Assembly (NCBI RefSeq): GCF_037975245.1
Contig: NC_092570.1
Coordinates: 11,015,001 to 11,079,000, forward strand
DNA length: 64,000 nt
Reading direction: 5' to 3'
Source of the DNA: Apostichopus japonicus
Taxonomy: Eukaryota > Echinodermata > Holothuroidea > Aspidochirotida > Stichopodidae
Shown: positions 1-10,300 of the stretch, one piece after another
Layout: every line of letters begins with the position of its first letter
Numbering within the stretch: the first letter of the stretch is position 1
Made by a program: the position numbers and the translations under genes
The notes under the pieces: generated by a model
Told to the model about the DNA's origin: nothing
Databases searched by the model: none
What the model saw: the letters and a program-made list of their open reading frames with translations, nothing else

Positions 1-993
1 TTTGGTACCGATCAATCGAATGTGCGGATTCGATCAATCGAATGTGCGGATTCGATCAATCGAATTTCGGTACCGATAAATCGAATGTGCACTACCGATC
101 AATCGAATGTTCAATACCGATCAATCGAATGATCGGTACCGATCAATAGAATGTGCGATACTGATCAATCGAATGTGCGATACCGATCAATCGAATGTTC
201 GGTACCGATCAATCGAATGTTCGGTACCGATCAATCGAATGTGCGGTACCGATCAATCGAATGTTCGGTACCGATCAATCGAATGTGCGGTACCGATCAA
301 TGGAATGTGCGATACCGTTCAAACGAATCTTCGGTACCGATCGATAGAATGTGTGATATCGATCAATCGAATGTGCGGTACCGATCAATCGAATTTGTAC
401 TATCGTTAAATCGAATATTCGGTACCGATCAATCGAATGTGCGGGTTCGATCAATCGAATGTTCGGTACCGATCAATTGAATTTGCGGTACCGATCAATC
501 GAATGTTCAATACCGATCAATCGAATGTTCGGTACCGATCTTTCGAATGTGCGATACCGATCAATCGAATGTTCGGTACCAATCAATCGAATGTGCGATA
601 CCGATCAATCGAATGTTCGGTACCAATGGATAGATTGTGTGATACCGATCAATCGAATGTGCGGTACCGATTAATAGAATTTGCGGTACCGATCAATCTA
701 ATGTGCGGTACAGATTAATCGAATGTTCGGTAACGATCAAACCAACGTTCGGTACCGATCAATCGAATGTGTACTATCGTTAAATCGAATGTTCGGTACC
801 GATCAATCGAATGTGCGGATTCGATCAATCGAATTTTCGGTACCGGTCAATCGAATGTGCGGTACCGATCAATCGAATGTGCGGTACCGATCAATCGAAG
901 GTGCGGTACCGATCATTTGAAGGTTCGGTACCGATCAATCGAATGTGCAATACCGATCGATCGAATGTGAACTATCGTTAAATCGTATGTTCG
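1..993 (+). repeat. 22-bp satellite array, block A
   Basis: Head-to-tail monomers of 22 bp with core TACCGATCAATCGAATGT, preceded by a variable tetrad such as TTCGG, TGCGG or TGCGA. Most monomers hold GGTACC and GATC. Divergent monomers reading ACTATCGTTAAATCGAATGT occur near 400, 771 and 970. From about 107 to 900 the order of variants closely matches 6010-6800 (offset 5903 bp), so this block is a displaced copy of the higher-order pattern found after the first insertion. The block starts before the window and is cut at 993 by a foreign element. Confidence 0.97.
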
Positions 994-1009
994 CAGGCGC
1001 GTATCCAGG
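994..1009 (+). repeat. Left terminal inverted repeat of the first insertion
   Basis: CAGGCGCGTATCCAGG, inverted copy of 2915-2930 with 15 of 16 positions matching. Confidence 0.85.
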
Positions 1010-1035
1010 ATTTTCTAACCCGGGGGGCGCGAATT

Positions 1036-1138
1036 ACTATCTAAGCGGAGCGCCACCATTGGTTGGCGCGGAGCGTACAAGAAAATTTTTGGTTTTGATA
1101 CCCCCCAGATCACCGGAAATGGCACTTCTCGGGCTTGA
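1036..1138 (+). repeat. Internal direct repeat, copy 1
   Basis: About 104 bp beginning ACTATCTAAGCG and ending near GGCTTG is repeated at 2248-2351 with scattered substitutions. Each copy contains an inverted repeat with GCGCCA and TGGCGC arms around an 8-base loop. The repetition suggests that the first insertion is built from two related elements or from a duplicated subterminal region. Confidence 0.75.
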
Positions 1139-1663
1139 AAATGAGCAACCAGATGTACACTTTTGCCTGAGAAGCAAGTATTTCCCAAAAGTTTTTTTTT
1201 TCCATCCATAACCTTTTTGAAGATTGTCACCAGTCACACATCATGTTCGACCTGATTGCATGTCCTATGGATCATTGCTTTTGTAGGTGATTCTACGTCA
1301 CGGCCCACAATATCCGAAAGCCCCACTTTTGAAGGTTTTAAGCCCATTATTTGTTGAGAATTTGAAAATTCCCATTTCTCGTGAATAAAATCACTTGAAA
1401 ACATACCCATAGTGTTGCACAAAATGTCATCTATGGACAAGCAATATAGAAAAACCTCCTTGAACCCTAACAGACAGGTGAAAATTGCACGAGTAGAGGA
1501 AAGTATGATGAATAATGTTGGTGAGGAAATTTTGGAAAATTCCGACAGAGTTAATTTCTTGGTGTAGAAATATTGCAACCTCTTATAATGGCTATTGTTA
1601 AACTTGGTTGAAGGAACAGAAAAATAGGAGATATTTCCGATATCAGGTATATCGAAAGCGAAC
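1139..1663. other. Non-satellite spacer inside the first insertion, no recognised gene
   Basis: A minus-strand open frame of 181 codons covers 1234-1779, but its beginning is translated from the end of the nested element and a poly-C tract, and the rest shows no family motif that I recognise. I read this as transposon-derived noncoding DNA. A T-rich run (GTTTTTTTTT) lies at about 1190-1201. Confidence 0.5.
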
Positions 1664-1671
1664 ACTACACA
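1664..1671 (+). repeat. Target-site duplication, left copy of nested MITE
   Basis: ACTACACA, identical to 2115-2122 on the other side of the nested element. Confidence 0.88.
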
Positions 1672-2114
1672 CATAGGCGTAGGTCCCGTAGGAGGCGGGG
1701 GCTGCAGCCCCCCCCCCCCCGCAACCCAATTTTTTCCCATTTTTTTTCGGACACCTACTGAAAGAAAAATAAATAGCAATGAATAGCTTAAAAATGATCT
1801 CCGTGGTAATTAAAATAAAGTTGTAAGCTTGGCCGACATTACCTTTGTAAAAGAGAGTTTTGACATAAATGGATCTGTATGGTTTTTCTCCATCTACATA
1901 AGATATTTGGTTGTTTACATTAGCATTTGGCGGTATACTGTGCAACTTTCACGGACCGTGCCGTACACGATGCCATGCGTTGTAATGACCGATGTTTGCT
2001 TATTTGATATTGGCATCAATATATTGAACGCGCGCTTTGCGCGCGAAAAATTTTGGCTTTTTTTTCGGGCAAGTCATTACAGCCCCCAAATCCAATTGGG
2101 CTCCTACGCCTTTG
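1672..2114. mobile_element. Nested 443-bp hAT-type MITE
   Basis: The element starts CATAGGCGTAGG (1672) and ends CCTACGCCTTTG (2114), inverted copies with one difference in the first 12 bases. It is flanked on both sides by the identical 8-bp ACTACACA (1664-1671 and 2115-2122). An 8-bp target duplication with C-A starting ends is the hallmark of the hAT superfamily. Inside are a GC-rich left arm with CTGCAGCCCC and a long C run (about 1708-1722), and a hairpin at 2029-2045. It has no room for a transposase and so is non-autonomous. The perfect duplication suggests it landed relatively recently in the older host element. Confidence 0.88.
2029..2045. repeat. Perfect CpG-rich hairpin
   Basis: CGCGCGC, a TTT loop, then GCGCGCG: a 7-bp perfect stem inside the nested MITE. 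It could fold in single-stranded DNA or RNA. It lacks the long downstream U-run that would argue for a terminator, and the host appears eukaryotic. Confidence 0.75.
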
Positions 2115-2122
2115 ACTACACA
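2115..2122 (+). repeat. Target-site duplication, right copy of nested MITE
   Basis: ACTACACA, identical to 1664-1671. Confidence 0.88.
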
Positions 2123-2247
2123 CATAGACAGTTTTTGAGGCTGTTCATCGTGGAAAATTCATTTCAATGCTCACTGATGTGATGTTATATCTACTCTTTG
2201 CTTTACAAGTTCGAACAGGCGTGTAGCGAGTAATTGCCTGTAGGCAA

Positions 2248-2351
2248 ACTATCTAAGCGAAGCGCCACCATGAGTTGGCGCGAAGCGTACAAGAAAAATT
2301 TTGGCCGAAAATGCCTCCCAGATCGCTGGAAATGACACTTCCCAGGCCTTG
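2248..2351 (+). repeat. Internal direct repeat, copy 2
   Basis: Second copy of the 1036-1138 sequence, again with GCGCCA and TGGCGC arms. About 32 bp upstream, at 2216, lies CAGGCGTGTAGCGAG, which resembles the outer left terminus. A second nested element from 2216 to the right end is therefore possible, but I see no matching target duplication for it. Confidence 0.7.
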
Positions 2352-2740
2352 TAAGTTGCATCTAAGCATTGTCTATTTTGAAATTACTAGCGATGTCATA
2401 AAGAAAATTTGCTCGGGGGGGGGGGGCGGTCGCCCCCTTCCCGAAATGTTCCCCGACGACTCGGTCGAGTTCAAGACCAGCCACAGTTGGTTCCATATAG
2501 CACAATTCTACAATTGTTTAAGGCGTCCATACACACACACGCGTTATGATAGACCATATATAGTATTTATATAGATACATTAGTGAGAGAGGAAAAATGG
2601 AAACGCCAAAAATGGAGTTGTCGATGTAAGGGGTAGGGTGAGGCGCACACCCCTTCCGTAATCCTTGATCTGTCACTGGCTACCTGTGTATATAATAGGG
2701 ATCAGCGCTGTAATTATGACTGTTCCTCTTTCTCTTCCCG
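2352..2740. other. Non-satellite spacer inside the first insertion, no recognised gene
   Basis: Holds a run of G (about 2416-2426) and a short ACACACAC tract near 2530. No open frame of plausible protein composition was seen. Confidence 0.5.
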
Positions 2741-2744
2741 GTGT

Positions 2745-2884
2745 CTTGGCTATCTTCTACTCCCTCCTTTCTCCTTTTTCCCTCTTTTTTCTTTTTCTTT
2801 TCCCTTCCTTCCTCTCCTCCTTTTCTTTTCCCCCCCTCCTTTTCCCTTTTTTCTTCTCTTTTTTTCTCTCCTCTTTTCCTTACC
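2745..2884 (+). repeat. Polypyrimidine tract (CT-rich low complexity)
   Basis: About 140 bases almost entirely C and T, grading into CCCGGGGGGCGCG. Homopyrimidine/homopurine tracts of this length can form intramolecular triplexes and are slippage-prone. The apparent Phe/Ser/Leu-rich peptide on the plus strand and Lys/Glu/Arg-rich peptide on the minus strand are products of this composition. Confidence 0.9.
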
Positions 2885-2914
2885 CGGGGGGCGCGCGCCC
2901 CCAACGCCCCCCCC

Positions 2915-2930
2915 CCTGGATACGCACCTG
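2915..2930 (-). repeat. Right terminal inverted repeat of the first insertion
   Basis: CCTGGATACGCACCTG, whose complement reads CAGGTGCGTATCCAGG and pairs with the left end. It is preceded by a run of C and by the 16-bp palindrome GGGGGCGCGCGCCCCC at 2887-2902. Confidence 0.85.
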
Positions 2931-3005
2931 GACTTCGGTACCGATCAATCGAAAATGCGGTACTGATCAATCGAAAGATCGGTACCGATCAATCGGATGT
3001 GTACT

Positions 3006-4030
3006 ATCGTTAAATCGAATGTTCGGTACAGATCAATCTAATGTGCGAATTCGATCAATCGAATTTTCAGTACCGTTCAATCGAATATGCGGTACCGATC
3101 AATCGAATGTTCAATACCGATCAATCGAATGATCGGTACCGATCAATCAAATGTGCGATACCGATCAATCGAATGTTCGGTACCGATCAATCGAATGTGC
3201 GATACCGATCAATCGAATGTTCGGTACCGATCAAAACAATATGTGATAACGATCAATCGAATCTTCGGTACCGATCAATCGAATGTGCGGTACCGAACAA
3301 TCGAATGTGTACTATCGTTAAATCGAATGTTCGGTACCGATCAATCGAATGTGCGATATCGATCAATCGAATGTTCGGCACCGATCAATAGAATGTGCGA
3401 TACCGATCAATCGAATGTTCGGTACCGATCGATCGAATGTGTGATACCGATCAATCGAATGTGCGGAACCGATTAATCGAATGTTCGGTACCGATCAAAC
3501 CAACGTTCGGTACCGATCAATCGAATGTGTACTATCGTTAAATCGAATGTTCGGTGCCGATCAATCGAATGTGCGGATTCGATCAATTGAATGTTCGGTA
3601 CCGATCAAACCAACGTTCGGTACCGATCAATCGAATGTGTACTATCGTTAAATCGAATGTTCAATACCGATCAATCGAATGTGCAATACCGATCGATCGA
3701 TTATTCGGTACCGATCAATCGAATGTTCGGTACCGATCAATCGAAGGTGCGGTACCGATCAATCGAAGGTGCGGTACCGATCATTTGAAGGTTCGGTACC
3801 GATCAATCGAATGTTTGATTCCGATTAATCGAATGTTCGGTACCGATAAATCGAATGTGCGATACCGATCAATCGAATGTTCGGTACCGATCGATAGAAT
3901 GGGTGATATCGATCAATCGAATGTTCGGTACCGATCAATCGAATGTGCAATACCGATCGATCGAATGTGAACTATCGTTAAATCGTATGTTCGGTACCGA
4001 TCAATCGAAAATGCGGTACCGATCAATCGA
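3006..4030 (+). repeat. Higher-order unit, 1056-bp period, copy 1
   Basis: The variant order beginning around the CGAATTCGATC monomer at 3047 recurs at 4103 (offset 1056 = 48 monomers), with a one-base deletion in the second copy near 4158. A third related copy lies about 5234 bp further on, near 9335. Confidence 0.7.
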
Positions 4031-6009
4031 ATGATCGGTACCGATCAATCGGATGTGTACTATCGTTAAATCGAATGTTCGGTACAGATCAATCGAATGT
4101 GCGAATTCGATCAATCGAATTTTCAGTACCGTTCAATCGAATATGCGGTACCGATCAATCGATGTTCAATACCGATCAATCGAATGATCGGTACCGATCA
4201 ATCAAATGTGCGATACCGATCAATCGAATGTTCGGTACCGATCAATCGAATGTGCGATACCGATCAATCGAATGTTCGGTACCGATCAAAACAATATGTG
4301 ATACCGATCAATCGAATGTTCGGTACCGATCAATCGAATGTGCGGTACCGAACAATCGAATGTGTACTATCGTTAAATCGAATGTTCGGTACCGATCAAT
4401 CGAATGTGCGATACCGATCAATCGAATGTTCGGCACCGATCAATAGAATGTGCGATACCGATCAATCGAATGTTCGGTACCGATCGATCGAATGTGTGAT
4501 ATCGATCAATCGAATGTGCGGAACCGATTAATCGAATGTTCGGTACCGATCAAACCAACGTTCGGTACCGATCAATCGAATGTGTACTATCGTTAAATCG
4601 AATGTTCGGTGCCGATCAATCGAATGTGTGATACCGATCAATCAAATGTGCGGTACCGATCAATGGAATATGTCGAACCGATTAATCGAATGTTCGGTAC
4701 CGATCAATCGAATGTGTAGTATCGTTAAATCGAATGTTCGGTGCCGATCAATCGAATGTGCGGATTCGATCAATTGAATGTTCGGTACCGATCAAACCAA
4801 CGTTCGGTACCGATCAATCGAATGTGTACTATCGTTAAATCTAATGTTCGGTACCGATCAATCGAATGTGCGATACCGATCATTCGAATGTTCGGTACCG
4901 ATCAATCGAATGTGCGGTACCGATCACTCGAATGTTCGGTACCGATCAATCGAATGTGCGATACCGATCAATCGATTATTCGGTACCGATCAATCGAATG
5001 TTTGGTACCAATCAATCGAAGGTGCGGTACCGATCAATCAAAGGTGCGGTACCGATGATTTGAAGGTTCGGTACCGATCAATCGAATGTTTGATACCGAT
5101 TAATCGAATGTTCGGTACCGATAAATCGAATGTGCGATACCGATCAATCGAATGTTCGGTACCGATCAATAGAATGTGCGATACTGATCAATCGAATGTT
5201 CGGTACCGATCGATCGAATGTGTGATATCGATCAATCGAATGTACGATACCGATCAATCGAATGTTCGGTACCGATCAATCGAATGTTCGGTACCGATCA
5301 ATCGAATGTGTACTATCGTTAAATCGTATGCTCGGTACCGATCAATCGAATGTGCGGTACCGATCAATCGAATGTTCGGTACCGATCAATCGACTATTCG
5401 GTACCGATCAATCGAATGTGCGGTACCGATCAATCGAATGTTCAATACCGATCAATCGAATGTGCAATACCGATCAATCGATTATTCGGTACCGATCAAT
5501 CGAATGTTCGGTACCGATCAATCGAATGTTCCGTACCGATAAATCGAATGTGCACTACCGATCAATCGAATGTTCAATACCGATCAATCGAATGATCGTT
5601 ACCGATCAATAGAATGTGCTATACTGATCAATCGAATGTTCGGTACCGATCGATCGAATGTGTGATATCGATCAATCGAATGTGCGATACCGATCAATCG
5701 AATGTTCGGTACCGATCAATCGAATGTTCGGTACCGATCAATCGAATGTGCGATACCGATCAATCGAATGTTCGGTACCGATCAATCGAATGTTCGGTAC
5801 TGATCAATCGAATGTTCGTTACCGATCGATCGAATGTGTGATACCGATCAATCGATTATTCGGTACCGATCAATCGAACATTCGGTACCGATCAATCGAA
5901 TGTTCGGTACCGATCAATAGAAGGTGCGGTACCGATCAATCGAAGGTGCGGTACCGATCAATCGAATGTTCAATACCGATCAATCGAATGATCGGTACCG
6001 ATCAATAGA

Positions 6010-7300
6010 ATGTGCGATACTGATCAATCGAATGTTCGGTACCGATCGATCGAATGTGTGATACCGATCAATCGAATGTGCGATACCGATCAATCGAATG
6101 TTCGGTACCGATCAATCGAATGTTCGGTACCGATCAATCGAATGTGCGGTACCGATCAATCGAATGTTCGGTACCGATCAATCGAATGTGCGGTACCGAT
6201 CAATGGAATGTGCGATACCGATCAAACGAATCTTCGGTACCGATCGATAGAATGTGTGATATCGATCAATCGAATGTGCGGTACCGATCAATCGAATGTG
6301 TACTATCGTTAAATCGAATATTCGGTACCGATCAATCGAATGTGCGGGTTCGATCAATCGAATGTTCGGTACCGATCAATCGAATGTGCGGTACCGATCA
6401 ATCGAATGTTCAATACCGATCAATCGAATGTTCGGTACCGATCATTCAAATGTGCGATACCGATCAATCGAATGTTCGGTACTAATCAATCGAATGTGCG
6501 ATACCGATCAATCGAATATTTGGTACCAATGGATAGAATGTGTGATACCGATCAATCGAATGTGCGGTACCGATTAATAGAATTTGCGGTACCGATCAAT
6601 CTAATGTGCGGTACATATTAATCGAATGTTCGGTACAGATCAAACCAACGTTCGGTACCGATCAATCGAATGTGTACTATCGTTAAATCGAATGTTCGGT
6701 ACCGATCAATCGAATGTGCGGATTCGATCAATCGAATTTTCGGTACCGGTCAATCGAATGTGCGGTACCGATCAATCGAAGGTGCGGTACCGATCAATCG
6801 AATGTTCGGTACTGATCAATCGAATGTTCGGTACCGATCAATCGAATGTGCGATACCGATCAATCGAATGTTCGGTACCGATCAATCGAATGTTCGGTAC
6901 CGATCAATCGAATGTTCGTTACCGATCGATCGAATGTGTGATACCGATCAATCGATTATTCGGTACCGATCAATCGAACATTCGGTACCGATCAATCGAA
7001 TGTTCGGTACCGATCAATCGAAGGTGCGGTACCGATCAATCGAAGGTGCGGTACCGATCAATCGAATGTTCAATACCGATCAATCGAATGATCGGTACCG
7101 ATCAATAGAATGTGCGATACTGATCAATCGAATGTTCGGTACCGATCGATCGAATGTGTGATACCGATCAATCGAATGTGCGATACCGATCAATCGAATG
7201 TTCGGTACCGATCAATCGAATGTTCGGTACCGATCAATCGAATGTTCGGTACATATTAATCGAATGTTCGGTACAGATCAAACCAACGTTCGGTACCGAT
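6010..7300 (+). repeat. Higher-order unit, 2199-bp offset family, copy 1
   Basis: Runs of variants at 6010, 6054, 6296, 6340 and 6626 recur at 8209, 8253, 8495, 8539 and 8825, all offset by 2199 bp. The same order appears in the block before the first insertion at 107-920, offset by 5903 bp. Confidence 0.75.
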
Positions 7301-10300
7301 CAATCGAATGTGTACTATCGTTAAATCGAATGTTCGGTACCGATCAATCGAACGTGCGGATTCGATCAATCGAATTTTCGGTACCGGTCAATCGAATGTG
7401 CGGTACCGATCAATCGAAGGTGCGGTACCGATCAATCGAAGGTGCGGTACCGATCACTTGAAGGTTCGGTACCGATCAATCGAATGTTTGATACCGATTA
7501 ATCGAATGTTCGGTACCGATAAATCGAATGTGCGATACCGATCAATCGAATGTTCGGTACCGATCGATCGAATGTGTGATATCGATCAATCGAATGTACG
7601 ATACCGATCAATCGAATGTTCGGTACCGATCAATCGAATGTGTACTATCGTTAAATCGTATGTTCGGTACCGATCAATCGAATGTGCGGTACCGATCAAT
7701 CGAATGTTCGGTACCGATCAATCGACTATTCGGTACCGATCAATCGAATGTGCGGTACCGATCAATCGAATGTTCAATACCGATCAATCGAATGTGTACT
7801 ATCGTTGAATCGAATGTTCGGTACCGATCAATCGAATGTGCGAATTCGATCATCGAATTTTCAGTACCGTTCAATCGAATATGCGGTACCGATCAATCGA
7901 ATGTTCAATACCGATCAATCGAATGATCGTTACCGATCAATAGAATGTGCTATACTGATCAATCGAATGTTCGGTACCGATCGATCGAACGTGTGATATC
8001 GATCAATCGAATGTGCGATACCGATCAATCGAATGTTCGGTACCGATCAATCGAATGTTCGGTACCGATCAATCGAATGTGCGATACCGATCAATCGAAT
8101 GTTCGGTACCGATCAATCGAAGGTGCGGTACCGATCAATCGAAGGTGCGGTACCGATCAATCGAATGTTCAATACCGATCAATCGAATGATCGGTACCGA
8201 TCAATAGAATGTGCGATACTGATCAATCGAATGTTCGGTACCGATCGATCGAATGTGTGATACCGATCAATCGAATGTGCGATACCGATCAATCGAATGT
8301 TCGGTACCGATCAGTCGAATGTTCGGTACCGATCAATCGAATGTGCGGTACCGATCAATCGAATCTTCGGTACCGATCAATCGAATGTGCGGTACCGATC
8401 AATGGAATGTGCGATACCGATCAAACGAATCTTCGGTACCGATCGATAGAATGTGTGATATCGATCAATCGAATGTGCGGTACCGATCAATCGAATGTGT
8501 ACTATCGTTAAATCGAATATTCGGTACCGATCAATCGAATGTGCGGGTTCGATCAATCGAATGTTCGGTACCGATCAATCGAATGTGCGGTACCGATCAA
8601 TCGAATGTTCAATACCGATCAATCGAATGTTCGGTACCGATCATTCAAATGTGCGATACCGATCAATCGAATGTTCGGTACCAATCAATCGAATGTGCGA
8701 TACCGATCAATCGAATATTTGGTACCAATGGATAGAATGTGTGATACCGATCAATCGAATGTTCGGTACCGATTAATAGAATTTGCGGTACCGATCAATC
8801 TAATGTGCGGTACATATTAATCGAATGTTCGGTACAGATCAAACCAACGTTCGGTACCGATCAATCGAATGTGTACTATCGTTAAATCGAATGTTCGGTA
8901 CCGATCAATCGAATGTGCGGATTCGATCAATCGAATTTTCGGTACCGGTCAATCGAATGTGCGGTACCGATCAATCGAAGGTGCGGTACCGATCAATCGA
9001 AGGTGCGGTACCGATCATTTGAAGGTTCGGTACCGATCAATCGAATGTTTGATACCGATTAATCGAATGTTCGGTACCGATAAATCGAATGTGCGATACC
9101 GATCAATCGAATGTTCGGTACCGATCGATCGAATGTGTGATATCGATCAATCGAATGTTCGGTACCGATCAATCGAATGTGCAATACCGATCGATCGAAT
9201 GTGAACTATCGTTAAATCGTATGTTCGGTACCGATCAATCGAAAATGCGGTACCGATCAATCGAATGATCGGTACCGATCAATAGGATGTGTACTATCGT
9301 TAAATCGAATGTTCGGTACCGATCAATCGAATGTGCGAATTCGATCATCGAATTTTCAGTACCGTTCAATCGAATATGCGGTACCGATCAATCGAATGTT
9401 CAATACCGATCAATCGAATGATAGGTACCGATCAATCAAAAGTGCGATACCGATCAATCGAATGTTCGGTACCGATCAATCGAATGTGCGATACCGATCA
9501 ATCGAATCTTCGGTACCGATCAAAACAATATGTGATACCGATCAATCGAATGTTCGGTACCGATCAATCGAATGTGCGGTACCGAACAATCGAATGTGTA
9601 CTATCGTTAAATCGAATGTTCGGTACCGATCAATCGAATGTGCGATACCGATCAATCGAATGTTCGGCACCGATCAATAGAATGTGCGATACCGATCAAT
9701 CGAATGTTCGGTACAGATCGATCGAATGTGTGATACCGATCAATCGAATGTGCGGAACCGATTAATCGAATGTTCGGTACCGATCAAACCAACGTTCGGT
9801 ACCGATCAATCGAATGTGTACTATCGTTAAATCGAATGTTCGGTACCGATCAATCGAATGTGTGATACCGATCAATCAAATGTGCGGTACCGATCAATGG
9901 AATATGTCGAACCGATTAATCGAATGTTCGGTACCGATCAAACCAACGTTCGGTACCGATCAATCGAATGTGTACTATCGTTAAATCGAATGTGCGGTAC
10001 CGATCACTCTAATGTGCGGTACCGATTAATCGAATGTTCGGTACCGATCAAATGAACGTTCGGTACCGATCAATCGAATGTGTGGTATCGTTAAATCGAA
10101 TGCTCGGTGCCGATCAATCGAATGTGCGGATTCGATCAATCGAATGTTCGGTACCGATCAAACCAACGTTCGGTACCGATCAATCGAATGTGTACTATCG
10201 TTAAATCGAATGTTCGGTACCGATCAATCGAATGTGCGATACCGATCATTCGAATGTTCGGTACCGATCAATCGAATGTGCGGTACCGATCATTAGAATG

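Larger units (their letters stand above)
994..2930. mobile_element. Composite DNA transposon insertion with CAGG-type terminal inverted repeats
   Basis: Satellite stops abruptly at 993 and resumes at 2934. The intervening DNA begins CAGGCGCGTATCCAGG (994-1009) and ends CCTGGATACGCACCTG (2915-2930), which are inverted copies of each other with one mismatch. CAG-starting ends are usual for hAT-superfamily elements, so a non-autonomous hAT-like element is the best guess. The target duplication is imperfect: TTCG occurs at 990-993 and 2934-2937, with three unmatched bases GAC between the right end and TTCG. Uninterrupted versions of the same satellite context exist near 3985-4000, 9216-9230 and 20343-20357. 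No transposase is visible; open frames inside are short or run through low-complexity GC tracts. The element is therefore likely mobilised in trans or dead. Confidence 0.8.

Noticed and set aside
1234-1779. 181-codon minus-strand frame as a transposase
   Set aside because: Its start lies in a nested MITE and poly-C tract, the composition is ordinary for translated noncoding DNA, and no catalytic motif is visible.
2665-3132. 155-codon frame crossing the insertion-satellite junction as a Ser/Phe/Leu-rich protein
   Set aside because: It is translation of the polypyrimidine tract fused to satellite monomers.
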